Assembly: GCA_903826405.1 (NCBI GenBank)
Contig: CAIKEH010000013.1
Span: 124,001-188,000, forward strand
Source: an uncultured bacterium
GTDB taxonomy: Bacteria > Bacteroidota > Bacteroidia > Chitinophagales > Chitinophagaceae
Reading direction: 5' to 3'
DNA: 64,000 bases
The notes under the pieces are model-generated. The model saw nothing but the letters and a program-made list of their open reading frames with translations. It did not search any database and was not told where the DNA came from. The translations under genes and the position numbers were made by a program. This document shows, piece after piece, positions 25,727 to 34,205 of the stretch (positions are counted from its first letter, which is position 1; each line of letters opens with the position of its first letter).

Positions 25727-26386
25727 TTATAAATTCAGGTAGTTCATGAGATTCTCCAGATTGTTCTGCAATTCGTTACGATAGAGTTCCTCACCCAGAT
25801 AATAGAGTACAGTGAACTCATGACGTTGGAAGGTCGCAACGATATCCGAAACCTCGGTTTTGTTGATCCTGATGATGACGGAGATAAGGTGAGTAGCCGG
25901 GTCACTCCAGGTATTCAACTGGGTGATGATAGCGTCATTGGACTCTACCAATCGGTTCAATTCACCGACAGAATAATCCTGATTTGACATTTCAAGCACC
26001 ACGATGGAGCCATATTCCTCCGAGCCTGTTTTTCGTGCCAATTCATGAAAAAGATGACGCCTCGTGATCGCACCTTCATATTCATTATTCTCGTTGAGCA
26101 CCGGTACGATATCCATATCCAACTGATGCATCAACCTTGCTGCAAGCAGGAAATGATCGGCAACTTTCACCGCATGCAACATGAAACGTTCATGTAGTGA
26201 GGAAATCAATGTACCCTCTGATTCATCAAGCAGTTCGTCTTCACTCACTGAACCCATGAACCGTTCATGATCACAAACTGGCAATTGGGACAGACGAGAA
26301 TGCTCCATCTGACTCAATACCTTCCCCACCGTGTCTGTGGGACTCAGAATGGGGACTTCTGGGGAGATGATCTGGCTACAGAACAT
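25727..26386 (-). CDS. CBS-domain protein
   Basis: Protein of 219 residues with a pair of CBS motifs in the first 130 residues (ISPEVPILSPTDTVGKVLSQM and VADHFLLAARLMHQLDMDIVPVLNE), which normally bind adenine nucleotides, then a C-terminal ACT-like part (SIVVLEMSNQDYSVGELNRLVESN). No enzymatic motif is visible. It is expected to sense nucleotide levels; the partner is unknown. It lies between the POTRA gene and an alpha/beta hydrolase. Confidence 0.8.
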   Translation of the reverse strand: MFCSQIISPEVPILSPTDTVGKVLSQMEHSRLSQLPVCDHERFMGSVSEDELLDESEGTLISSLHERFMLHAVKVADHFLLAARLMHQLDMDIVPVLNENNEYEGAITRRHLFHELARKTGSEEYGSIVVLEMSNQDYSVGELNRLVESNDAIITQLNTWSDPATHLISVIIRINKTEVSDIVATFQRHEFTVLYYLGEELYRNELQNNLENLMNYLNL

Positions 26387-26421
26387 AATTAAAGGATCCT
26401 ATCCTGAATTGAAGACAAGAA

Positions 26422-27201
26422 TCATTGACCAACCGCTGCCGGATGATTCAGTTTTTGAAGGAATTGGTGCAGCAACCGGTTGAATTCATCGGGAACCTCC
26501 ATCATGGGGGCATGCCCGCAATGATCAATGAAATGAAGTTCACTGTTCGGGATCAATTTTTGAAACTCTTTTGCCACAAAAGGCGGGGTTATGGTATCAT
26601 TATTACCCCAAATGAGCAAAGTGGGTTGCTGGATCTGGTTGAGTTCATGTCCCACATTGTTGCGTATGGCACTCTTGGCAAGGGAAATGATCTTGATGGC
26701 CTTGATCCTTTCATTCACAATGGAATAGACCTCATCCACCAGTTCCTTGGTTGCCGTCTGAGGATCATAAAATGTGATCTCCGTTTTCTTTCTGATGTAG
26801 TCGTAATCACCCCGTTTCGGATAAGTGTCGCCCATGCCATTCTCGAACAGGCCTGAACTTCCAGTCAGTATCAATGACCTGACCCTTTCGGGGTGTTTCA
26901 ACACATAAACGAGTGCCACATGTCCTCCGAGGGAGTTGCCCAACAGATGAACATCCCTGTAATCCTTATACTCTAGGAATTTGTGAACGTATTTCTGTAG
27001 CCCTCCTACGGTGGTATGCAAAAGATCAAGGTCGAATAAGGGAAGGACCGGCACAATGACCTTATTATGATGTCGGAAATACTCCACCATCCCGGAGAAA
27101 TTGCTCAATGCTCCGAAAAGTCCATGCAAAAGAACCAAGGGTTCCCCCTCGCCCACTTCCAGGTATCTGAATTTGCCTTCCTCTTTGATCTCAAAATCCA
27201 T
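26422..27201 (-). CDS. Alpha/beta-fold hydrolase
   Basis: Cytoplasmic hydrolase of 259 residues beginning MDFEIKEEGKFRYLEVGEGEPLVLLHGLFG. The oxyanion region is LVLLHGLFG, the nucleophile elbow is LGNSLGGHVAL (serine), the acid is in LLIWGNNDTITPP, and the histidine is in DHCGHAPMMEVP. The fold and triad are clear; the ester or C-C substrate is not. I chose the ATG at 27201; a longer in-frame version begins at 27327 but precedes the conserved start. It follows the CvpA gene, and a 129-nt gap separates them. Confidence 0.88.
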   Translation of the reverse strand: MDFEIKEEGKFRYLEVGEGEPLVLLHGLFGALSNFSGMVEYFRHHNKVIVPVLPLFDLDLLHTTVGGLQKYVHKFLEYKDYRDVHLLGNSLGGHVALVYVLKHPERVRSLILTGSSGLFENGMGDTYPKRGDYDYIRKKTEITFYDPQTATKELVDEVYSIVNERIKAIKIISLAKSAIRNNVGHELNQIQQPTLLIWGNNDTITPPFVAKEFQKLIPNSELHFIDHCGHAPMMEVPDEFNRLLHQFLQKLNHPAAVGQ

Positions 27202-27330
27202 CACGTGCAACTGATTCGATCGGTTCAATGCTAAAATAGATTTTTCTACGCAAAATCGGTGTGCCTGTCCTAAAGAAAGAGTAATCTCCTGTATTCCGGA
27301 TACCCAGTTGCCGGATATTGGTAACACCGC

Positions 27331-27870
27331 TCAGGTTCCAATTTTGCTTCCCAGGTCATTAAAATACCCCTGCAGGTCCGTGAACATATTCTTGAATACA
27401 GGCATAATCCTGCCAAGCCCATCGATCGCCCATGGACCCCAGGGCATGATCTGGTCATAGACCAATGAGGCTTTCCGGGTGCTTTCAGGTATGATATGCA
27501 GTTTTTCCAGGTAAAAGAGTGCCACGCTAAGGATGAGTACATGCATTACGGCAAGCACAAGAAATCCTCCTAACCTGTTCACCCAGCCCAGCATGGCAAA
27601 CTCCATGGTTCTCTCCAACAGGGAGCCCACCATCCTAATAATGATCCCAACGATCACCATCACGATCAAAAAAGCGATGGCAGGCCACCATCGGGAAGGC
27701 TGTTGCGTTGATTCCTGTAGATGGTTGGCAACTATAGATGAACATTTCGTCGCCGCGGCCAGTCCTATGAAAAATGCCGCAAAAGAGAACACAGACATGA
27801 TCAGGCCCTTTCTGAATCCCTTGATCGCAGCGCTGATCATAAGTATGATGAAAAGAATATCGATGATCAT
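27331..27870 (-). CDS. CvpA family membrane protein
   Basis: Integral membrane protein of 179 residues with four hydrophobic segments, beginning MIIDILFIILMISAAIKGFRKGL and including the family-typical VNRLGGFLVLAVMHVLILS. CvpA proteins were linked to colicin V production in Escherichia coli; their general role is still uncertain. Start is 3 nt after the YqeY-like gene stop on the same strand, so they form a unit. Confidence 0.85.
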   Translation of the reverse strand: MIIDILFIILMISAAIKGFRKGLIMSVFSFAAFFIGLAAATKCSSIVANHLQESTQQPSRWWPAIAFLIVMVIVGIIIRMVGSLLERTMEFAMLGWVNRLGGFLVLAVMHVLILSVALFYLEKLHIIPESTRKASLVYDQIMPWGPWAIDGLGRIMPVFKNMFTDLQGYFNDLGSKIGT

Positions 27871-27872
27871 GG

Positions 27873-28325
27873 TTAGCGGGATAGTAATTCCTTAACCAGC
27901 GCCGAGATCTCCTTTCCATCTGCCTTACCGGCTAGTTGCTTAGTAGCATTCCCCATCACTTTCCCCAGATCGGCGATCGAGGAGGCTCCTGTTTCAGCGA
28001 TAATTCGTGTCAACTCCGTCCGGAGTTCTTCCAAACCCAATGGCTTGGGAAGAAAGCTCCCTATGAGGTCGATCTCTTCCTGCTCTTTCTTGGCCAGATC
28101 ATCACGATTCTGTTTTTGGAATATGTCCAGCGAATCCTTGCGCTGCTTGAGCATCTTCTGGAGAAGTTTCATCTCCTCATCTTCGGTGAGTTCCGGTTTC
28201 GCGCCTTCCGATGTCTTTGCCAGCAGAATGGCCGCTTTGATGGACCTGAGGCCACGTACCGAAGCCTCATCCCTGGCGAGCATGGCCGCCTTCAATTTGT
28301 CGTTGATGTTTTTTTCGAGAGACAT
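27873..28325 (-). CDS. GatB/YqeY domain protein
   Basis: Helical protein of 150 residues beginning MSLEKNINDKLKAAML, with MLARDEASVRGLRSIKAAIL, LPKPLGLEELRTEL and GKVMGNATKQLAGKADGKEI. This matches the stand-alone YqeY family, related to the C-terminal tRNA-binding domain of GatB. Its function is uncertain. It is followed within 3 nt by cvpA. Confidence 0.92.
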   Translation of the reverse strand: MSLEKNINDKLKAAMLARDEASVRGLRSIKAAILLAKTSEGAKPELTEDEEMKLLQKMLKQRKDSLDIFQKQNRDDLAKKEQEEIDLIGSFLPKPLGLEELRTELTRIIAETGASSIADLGKVMGNATKQLAGKADGKEISALVKELLSR

Positions 28326-28360
28326 GTTTCAGGATATTTATGATAAAGATTTCCGTTCGT

Positions 28361-28720
28361 TCAACCATGTTGATGGCCCTTGCCTTTTTCTTCCTGATGC
28401 TTCCTGAATCGGGCATAAAAATCCCGGGCAAAGTTTTTGATGTCCGCCACCAAAACCTCGTCATGAGTGGCCCTGTCGAATGAATCGGCCATGGTCATGA
28501 ATGTCTGGTAATAGAAGTCAGCCATCTCATCTACCATCATTTCCTTGGTCCAGAGATCGATCCGCAACGCAGCTTTCTCCTTTCCATCCCAGAAAGAGAC
28601 CATCATGGCTTTGGCATCCTGTTTGGCATCGGCGCTGGATTGTGACGCAGCCCAGGAAATTCCCTGTGGGATCCTGTCCTTGTCGAGAGAGATGTCTATT
28701 TGTATGGTTGATGTGTTCAT
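28361..28720 (-). CDS. gldC: Gliding motility protein GldC
   Basis: A 119-residue soluble protein, MNTSTIQIDISLDKDRIPQGI at the start, with the GldC pattern WDGKEKAALRIDLWTKEMMVDEM. GldC is a conserved Bacteroidota protein associated with gliding and type IX secretion though it is found in non-gliding relatives too. The C-terminus is short and basic-acidic (EEKGKGHQHG). It lies upstream of the YqeY-like gene. Confidence 0.9.
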   Translation of the reverse strand: MNTSTIQIDISLDKDRIPQGISWAASQSSADAKQDAKAMMVSFWDGKEKAALRIDLWTKEMMVDEMADFYYQTFMTMADSFDRATHDEVLVADIKNFARDFYARFRKHQEEKGKGHQHG

Positions 28721-28763
28721 ATTCAGATCGACTAAACGGTGATGAGCAAATGTACGCTATCGA

Positions 28764-29891
28764 TCAACTGTTAACGGCATCCGCCAGAATTTCCCTGACT
28801 TGCTTTGCCGACCGATCCCATTGAAATGCAGCTGCGCGGATCAGGCCTTCCTGAGACATGGCTTTTTTACGTAATTCTTCCTTATAAATCCGCATCATCT
28901 CCGCTCCAATGCTGGAAGGGTCGTAAGGATCGAAATACAGTGCTGCGGTTCCTGCCAGTTCTGGGACGGCACTGTTTCCGGAAGCGAGTACAGGAACACC
29001 TGATCTCATGGCTTCCAGCACGGGAAGACCGAAACCTTCCCATAATGAAGGATAAACCAAAGCATAGGCCGCACCGGTAAGTTCAGTCAATTGAAGTCGG
29101 GGGATATAGCCGGTCAGGATCACATCCTCCCTGAACTTGAACGTCCGCAGCGCCTCCATGAAACTTTCCGTTTGCCAGGCCAGCCGACCAACAATGACGA
29201 GTTTCATATTGCTCTTCTGGCGCTTTTTGAAAGCAGAAAAACCTTTCAGCAAATTGACCAGATTCTTTCGCGGATGCATTGACCCTACGCAAATGAAATA
29301 ATCACTACCGGCCGTATATCTTTCCTTGATCTTTTCCCTTTCTTCCCAGGTCCAGGAATGGAAATCAGACTCTGTGGCGTTGTGCACCACTTCGATCTTC
29401 CCTTTGGCGGCAGGATAGTGGGCGATTATGTCGTCCCTGGAGAATTCACTGACCGTAATGATCCGTCTGGCTTTACGAATAAATGCTGCCGTATAGGTAC
29501 GGTAATACCATTGTTGCGTCCGGGGAAGAAATGTCGGGAAATGAAGGAAGGCCAGATCATGGATGACCATTACTTGAGGTATGGAGGTGTTCAGGGAGCA
29601 GAACCCATCCGGAGAAAGCAACACATCAGCTTGTGCACCGGAAGCCATTCTCGGCCATTTCACATCATACCAATATTTCCACAGCAGCGGATGCCTTGCA
29701 GGTGGCCCCCCAATCAACCATTCCTGATTCCCTTCCAATGCGATCTCCATAGCAGGTTTACGATCAGAACACAGCAAGAATCTGTCTTCAGGACATTGTT
29801 TAGCCATGGCAGAGCTGATCCCGTTGGTGAAAGCCGCATAGCCTTCCTGATAAGCATAAGTGCCGAATCTATAATTTATGGCTATACGCAT
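28764..29891 (-). CDS. Glycosyltransferase family 4
   Basis: GT-B fold enzyme of 375 residues using a nucleotide sugar. The N-terminal half contains INYRFGTYAYQEGY and MVIHDLAFLHFP. The C-terminal half has YFICVGSMHPRKNLVNLL, VIVGRLAWQ and the donor-site EGFGLPVLEAMRSGVPVLAS with its conserved glutamates. Such enzymes build polysaccharide or surface glycans; donor and acceptor are unknown. I took the ATG at 29891, which matches the domain start; a longer frame precedes it. It faces the type IX cargo gene at 30084 divergently. Confidence 0.9.
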   Translation of the reverse strand: MRIAINYRFGTYAYQEGYAAFTNGISSAMAKQCPEDRFLLCSDRKPAMEIALEGNQEWLIGGPPARHPLLWKYWYDVKWPRMASGAQADVLLSPDGFCSLNTSIPQVMVIHDLAFLHFPTFLPRTQQWYYRTYTAAFIRKARRIITVSEFSRDDIIAHYPAAKGKIEVVHNATESDFHSWTWEEREKIKERYTAGSDYFICVGSMHPRKNLVNLLKGFSAFKKRQKSNMKLVIVGRLAWQTESFMEALRTFKFREDVILTGYIPRLQLTELTGAAYALVYPSLWEGFGLPVLEAMRSGVPVLASGNSAVPELAGTAALYFDPYDPSSIGAEMMRIYKEELRKKAMSQEGLIRAAAFQWDRSAKQVREILADAVNS

Positions 29892-30013
29892 GATAGTGTC
29901 CGACTTGGAAAAGTAAGGCAAGTCGTTAAAATGCAGACTAATGACCGAAGGTAATGCACATCGTTCGACCGGTAGGCATGAGTTCGCGTTTTTGATGAAA
30001 ATTATGGTTGGTA

Positions 30014-30044
30014 TTGACAATGACCAAACGATGAACTAGTTTTA
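30014..30044 (+). promoter_or_regulatory. Promoter candidate: TTG-20 nt-TAgtTTTA
   Basis: TTG at 30014-30016 and TAGTTTTA at 30037-30044, separated by 20 nt, approximate the Bacteroidota promoter. The predicted start lies about 33 nt before the secretion-cargo ATG at 30084. Confidence 0.5.
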
Positions 30045-30083
30045 TGCAGAATCCAATTTGTCCACCAGACAACTACCAATCCT

Positions 30084-31259
30084 ATGAGACTTTTTTACAA
30101 AGCCCTCACTTGCGTGGCATTTATCCTTCTAGCCACCTTCCCAGAAAATCTAGTCGCACAATGTACCTGTTCTAATGGTGATCCTGCGGATTCCGTGGTC
30201 CAGGTACAGACACTCAGCGGTTCCATCCCATTCAGTAGCGTTGTGAATTTCAGCAAATTCCCCGTTTCTACCGGATCACTCAGTTGTGTGACCATGCGCG
30301 GAACGGTAACCACGACGATCAATATGGATCTCGTTAATAGAGACTCTACCTCTCGAATAACCTATGAGATGGTCTATACAAGGGTCACGAGCATAACCGC
30401 ACCCGGCATTTCGGTCTCCAAGAATGTCAGCAGGGATTACGGCCCTTTCGACCTTGGGCAGGCGACAGTTGACCCAGACACCATGGTTCATGTGGGGCCC
30501 GACGTGGTCTTCAATAATACTTTCCTCTCCAAAAGCACCAGTAACGTGGTTCCGTATATTGGAACGGGGAATTTGGCAGTGACCTATTTCAACAATGGAA
30601 GTTTCCTGATGACCCAGGGCAATGACAACTACGGCTTGGATGTTGCCGCCCAAAGTAATGTTACACTCAGGCTTTCCTATTATTATTGCCCCAACGCCGT
30701 ACTGGCTACGGGCATCAGGAGCTTCGACATTCTCCGCGACAACCATTCACTTTCTCTGACATGGCTGACAGAGAACGACCTGCTATCCAACAGCTATTCC
30801 GTTGAACTCAGTCATAATGGCATTGATTTCACGACACTGGACCAGCGCCAGGCCGCCTCAACAGGAAGCGTACTGTACAATTATAAGTTCACGGCACCTT
30901 CCGGGGAAAATGGGAGTATGTATTTCCGCGTCCGGCAGACGGATATGAAAGGAATCTCCCACTTTTCAGCTGTAAAGTCGGTTTCATTCAGCAATTTAGG
31001 GTCGATGTCGGCTACCTTGTTCCCTAACCCTGCCGGGAAGCATGTTCAAGTTCAATTCCAAAACCTGCAAAGCGGGACACTGGACGTGGACCTGGTTAGC
31101 ACCGTAGGGCAAGTATTGCAACACAATCGCTTCGTAGTCAATAAGACATCCACCCTTCCGCTCGATCTGGATTCCCAACCCCGCAAAGGGATGTATTGGC
31201 TCAGGGTCCGTAATCTACAGACAGGTGAGCAATCGGTGAACCGCCTTACTTTTCTATGA
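30084..31259 (+). CDS. Type IX secretion system sorting-domain protein
   Basis: A 391-residue exported protein: signal peptide to about residue 26 (ENLVAQ), then a beta-rich region of unknown function (about 27-215), a fibronectin-like stretch (SLTWLTENDLLSNSYSVELSHNG) and a C-terminal type A sorting domain (about 310-391) with LFPNPAGKHVQVQF, the VDLVSTVGQVL strand and GMYWLRVRNLQTGEQ. The latter is recognised by the type IX secretion machinery and usually cleaved at the surface. The mature function is unknown. Confidence 0.9.
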   Translation: MRLFYKALTCVAFILLATFPENLVAQCTCSNGDPADSVVQVQTLSGSIPFSSVVNFSKFPVSTGSLSCVTMRGTVTTTINMDLVNRDSTSRITYEMVYTRVTSITAPGISVSKNVSRDYGPFDLGQATVDPDTMVHVGPDVVFNNTFLSKSTSNVVPYIGTGNLAVTYFNNGSFLMTQGNDNYGLDVAAQSNVTLRLSYYYCPNAVLATGIRSFDILRDNHSLSLTWLTENDLLSNSYSVELSHNGIDFTTLDQRQAASTGSVLYNYKFTAPSGENGSMYFRVRQTDMKGISHFSAVKSVSFSNLGSMSATLFPNPAGKHVQVQFQNLQSGTLDVDLVSTVGQVLQHNRFVVNKTSTLPLDLDSQPRKGMYWLRVRNLQTGEQSVNRLTFL

Positions 31260-31351
31260 TCCTGTAGTCGGAACCAAATTGGGGGATTCCAGCTTGCTTA
31301 CAGATTGACAGAAGCTAGGGGACCCAAATAGGCTTTCTCATGGCTTTCACC

Positions 31352-31359
31352 TATTTTTG
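31352..31359 (+). promoter_or_regulatory. -7 box TAttTTTG six nucleotides before the DUF4290 ATG
   Basis: Exact match to TAnnTTTG with only TAGCCT before the ATG at 31366, so transcription would start at or near the initiation codon and the mRNA would be leaderless. Confidence 0.55.
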
Positions 31360-31365
31360 TAGCCT

Positions 31366-32073
31366 ATGATGAAAAAAGATCCCATGGAGTATAATACTTC
31401 CAGGAATCACCTCGAAATGAAGGAATATGGAAGGCATATCCAAAAGATGATCGACCATATACTCACCATCGAGGATCCAGAGCGCAGGCAACGTAATGCC
31501 TATGCGGTCATCGAACTAATGGGCTTTCTCAACCCGCATTTGAAGAATGTGGAAGACTTCCGTCACAAACTTTGGGATCACTTGTTCCTGATCTCCGATT
31601 TCAAACTTGAAGTAGAGAGTCCATATCCCATTCCCACTAGAGAATCCTTGAGGGCCAAGCCCAAGCCCCTACCTTATCCGAAGCGATACCCCAGGTATTC
31701 ACATTTGGGCAAAAATCTAGAAACCATCATCAACAAAGGACTTGCCGAAGAGAATCCCGAGAAGCGCTCCGGTTTCGCCAATGCCATCGCCTATTATATG
31801 AAACTCGCCTACAATACGTGGCATAAGGAATTGGTTCATGACGATGCCATTCGGAGCGAGCTCAATTCCATCACCCATGGGCAGTTGGAATTCACCACAA
31901 CCCCATTCGTGAAAGCATACCGCGAGCGTGACGACAGGTTCGTCAAAAGAGGCAAGGGAGGGAATTTTCAACCCCGGAATAATCAGGGTGGCAACCGAAT
32001 CAACATGGTTGGCGGTGGGGGCAACAACAAAAACCGTCCCCAACAGAAATTCCAGAAGAAAAGGTTCAAGTAA
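31366..32073 (+). CDS. DUF4290 protein
   Basis: Bacteroidota-specific protein of unknown function, 235 residues. The first ~180 residues are helical and charged (EYNTSRNHLEMKEYGRHIQKM, RQRNAYAVIELMGFLNPHL, FRHKLWDHLFLISDFKLEVE), matching DUF4290. The last ~40 are basic, Gly/Asn-rich and probably disordered, as in RNA-binding tails (inference). An ATG also lies at 31369. It ends at a strong terminator and is followed by murA, the usual neighbour. Confidence 0.9.
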   Translation: MMKKDPMEYNTSRNHLEMKEYGRHIQKMIDHILTIEDPERRQRNAYAVIELMGFLNPHLKNVEDFRHKLWDHLFLISDFKLEVESPYPIPTRESLRAKPKPLPYPKRYPRYSHLGKNLETIINKGLAEENPEKRSGFANAIAYYMKLAYNTWHKELVHDDAIRSELNSITHGQLEFTTTPFVKAYRERDDRFVKRGKGGNFQPRNNQGGNRINMVGGGGNNKNRPQQKFQKKRFK

Positions 32074-32091
32074 ACGAATAACAGATATCGG

Positions 32092-32116
32092 AGGGCACTT
32101 GGGTGCCCTTTTTTTT
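32092..32116 (+). terminator. Rho-independent terminator after the DUF4290 gene
   Basis: AGGGCAC (32092-32098) and GTGCCCT (32103-32109) form a 7-bp stem with a 4-nt loop and continue into eight T. Confidence 0.85.
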
Positions 32117-32209
32117 CAGATCCCCATCGCCAATAAATTCACCCGAATACCTTTATCTTTCTGGCACGAAAAAGGCTTATCATTCCGACTATCCTTATAA
32201 ACCAACATC

Positions 32210-33520
32210 ATGCATTCGTTCGCAGTCACAGGCGGCAAAAGACTCAAAGGTGAGATTACACCACAAGGCGCAAAGAACGAGGCCCTTCAGATCATCAGTG
32301 CAGTACTGTTGACCCCTGAGGAGGTCATCATAAAGAACATCCCCGACATCCTTGATGTCAACCTGCTGATCGAACTGCTTTCTGATATGGGCGTTAGTGT
32401 GGACCGGACGGACAGGCATACCTGCCGTTTCAGAGCCAACGACATCAACATCGATTACCTGCACAGTGAAGCATTCCGCCAGAAAAGCGGTCGACTCAGG
32501 GGCTCGGTCATGGTGGCTGGCCCTTTGCTGGCCCGATTCCGAAAAGCATTCATTCCCAAACCTGGAGGTGACAAGATCGGCAGAAGAAGGCTGGACACAC
32601 ACATCATCGGATTCGAGAAACTCGGTGTCATCTTCACATATCATGCAGAGGACGGTTTCTTCCATCTGGAAGCACCCAGGCTCAAAGGAACGGAGATGCT
32701 TCTGGATGAGCCCTCGGTCACGGGAACGGCAAACATAATCCTTGCCGCGGTCATGGCGGAAGGCACTACAACGATCTATAATGCCGCTTGCGAACCTTAT
32801 ATCCAGCAGTTATGTCACATGCTCAACCGAATGGGAGCGAAGATCAGCGGCATGCGCTCCAATCTGCTCACCATTGAAGGGGTATCTTTCCTTGGAGGTA
32901 CGGAACATAGTATGCTTCCCGACATGATCGAAGTGGGATCATTCATTGGCCTTGCCGCGATGACACAAAGTGATATCACCATCAAGAATGCCGGGATCTC
33001 TCATTTGGGTGTCATTCCGGAAAAATTCAGGCAACTGGGCATACAGATGGAATACAGGGGCGACGACATCCATATTCCAGAACAGGATATTTATGAGATT
33101 CAGACCTTCCTTGACGGTTCCGTACTGACTATTTCCGACCACCCCTGGCCGGGATTCACTCCGGACCTGCTCAGCATCGTGCTCGTCACGGCCACTCAGG
33201 CTAGGGGGAGTGTGTTGATCCACCAGAAAATGTTCGAGAGCAGGTTGTTCTTCGTGGACAAACTGATCGATATGGGTGCCCGAATCATCCTCTGCGACCC
33301 TCATCGGGCTGCGGTCATCGGACTGGAACGTGAACAGAAATTAAGAGGAATCACCATGAGCAGCCCAGATATCCGCGCAGGAGTATCTCTTCTTATCGCC
33401 GCACTGAGTGCTGAAGGCCGAAGTGTGATCCAGAACATAGAACAGATCGACAGAGGATACCAGTATATAGATGAACGCTTGAGGAAACTCGGTGCTTCCA
33501 TCGAGAGGATCAGCCAGTGA
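32210..33520 (+). CDS. murA: UDP-N-acetylglucosamine 1-carboxyvinyltransferase (MurA), Asp at the fosfomycin site
   Basis: First committed step of peptidoglycan synthesis: transfers enolpyruvate from PEP to UDP-GlcNAc. The 436-residue protein has the EPSP-synthase-like double barrel: GGKRLKGEITPQGAKNEAL at the N-terminus, LRGSVMVAGPLLARF, PKPGGDKIGRRRLDTH, and ADLxxG-type repeats later. The usual catalytic Cys of the loop PGGCxIG (Cys115 in Escherichia coli) is Asp121 here. Homologues with Asp at this position, such as the mycobacterial and chlamydial enzymes, are naturally insensitive to fosfomycin. The substitution is visible in the sequence (codon GAC at 32570); resistance is inferred. It is followed by gmk and preceded by DUF4290. 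Confidence 0.95.
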   Translation: MHSFAVTGGKRLKGEITPQGAKNEALQIISAVLLTPEEVIIKNIPDILDVNLLIELLSDMGVSVDRTDRHTCRFRANDINIDYLHSEAFRQKSGRLRGSVMVAGPLLARFRKAFIPKPGGDKIGRRRLDTHIIGFEKLGVIFTYHAEDGFFHLEAPRLKGTEMLLDEPSVTGTANIILAAVMAEGTTTIYNAACEPYIQQLCHMLNRMGAKISGMRSNLLTIEGVSFLGGTEHSMLPDMIEVGSFIGLAAMTQSDITIKNAGISHLGVIPEKFRQLGIQMEYRGDDIHIPEQDIYEIQTFLDGSVLTISDHPWPGFTPDLLSIVLVTATQARGSVLIHQKMFESRLFFVDKLIDMGARIILCDPHRAAVIGLEREQKLRGITMSSPDIRAGVSLLIAALSAEGRSVIQNIEQIDRGYQYIDERLRKLGASIERISQ

Positions 33521-33574
33521 TCCCTAGACTGCTTGAGCGAATGAATAGCAAATCAACTCCCATAACAGGGCTTA

Positions 33575-34153
33575 ATGATCCAAACTGACAGCAATAAGAT
33601 CCTCATCATCACTGCGCCCTCCGGAGCAGGGAAAACCTCCATCACCCGTTACCTCATGAACAGGTTCCCGAACAAGCTGGCGTTTTCCATTTCAGCAGCT
33701 ACGCGCCAACCCCGAGGTCAGGAAAAAGATGGAGTGGACTATTTTTTCATGTCCGAGACAGATTTCCGCAAGAAGATAGATGAAGATGCTTTCGTGGAAT
33801 GGGAAATGGTTTATGCTGGCAAATATTATGGAACCCTGAAAAGTGAACTGGAACGGATCTGGTCAGAAGGCCGGGTGCCGCTTCTGGACATCGATGTCAA
33901 AGGTGCGGTGAACGTTCAAAAACAATACCCCGGACAGACCTTGTCCATGTTCATTGAACCACCTTCACTAGAGGAATTGCGTCGAAGGCTGGAGTCCCGA
34001 GGAACCGAGACCCCTGCATCACTGTCAGACCGGCTCAACAAAGCAAACTACGAACTCGGTTTCAAAGAAAATTTCAATTTCGTGATCATCAATGACTTGC
34101 TTCCCAGAGCTTGTTCCGAAGCAGAAGAGATCCTGATCCGCTTCCTCAATTAA
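33575..34153 (+). CDS. gmk: Guanylate kinase
   Basis: Phosphorylates GMP to GDP. The 192-residue protein has the P-loop APSGAGKTS (about residues 14-22), the GMP-binding SISAATRQPRGQEKDGVDYFF, YYGT, and the LLDIDVKGA motif. It lies 54 nt after murA on the same strand. Length is normal. Confidence 0.96.
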   Translation: MIQTDSNKILIITAPSGAGKTSITRYLMNRFPNKLAFSISAATRQPRGQEKDGVDYFFMSETDFRKKIDEDAFVEWEMVYAGKYYGTLKSELERIWSEGRVPLLDIDVKGAVNVQKQYPGQTLSMFIEPPSLEELRRRLESRGTETPASLSDRLNKANYELGFKENFNFVIINDLLPRACSEAEEILIRFLN

Positions 34154-34193
34154 AACCATACATCCTGGGCTGGACAGGCTATTCCCGATTGAC

Positions 34194-34201
34194 TATATTT
34201 A
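34194..34201 (+). promoter_or_regulatory. -7 box TAtaTTTA four nucleotides before the next ATG
   Basis: Close to TAnnTTTG (last base differs) and followed by just CGCC before the ATG at 34206, suggesting a leaderless transcript for the CorC-like gene. Confidence 0.4.
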
Positions 34202-34205
34202 CGCC

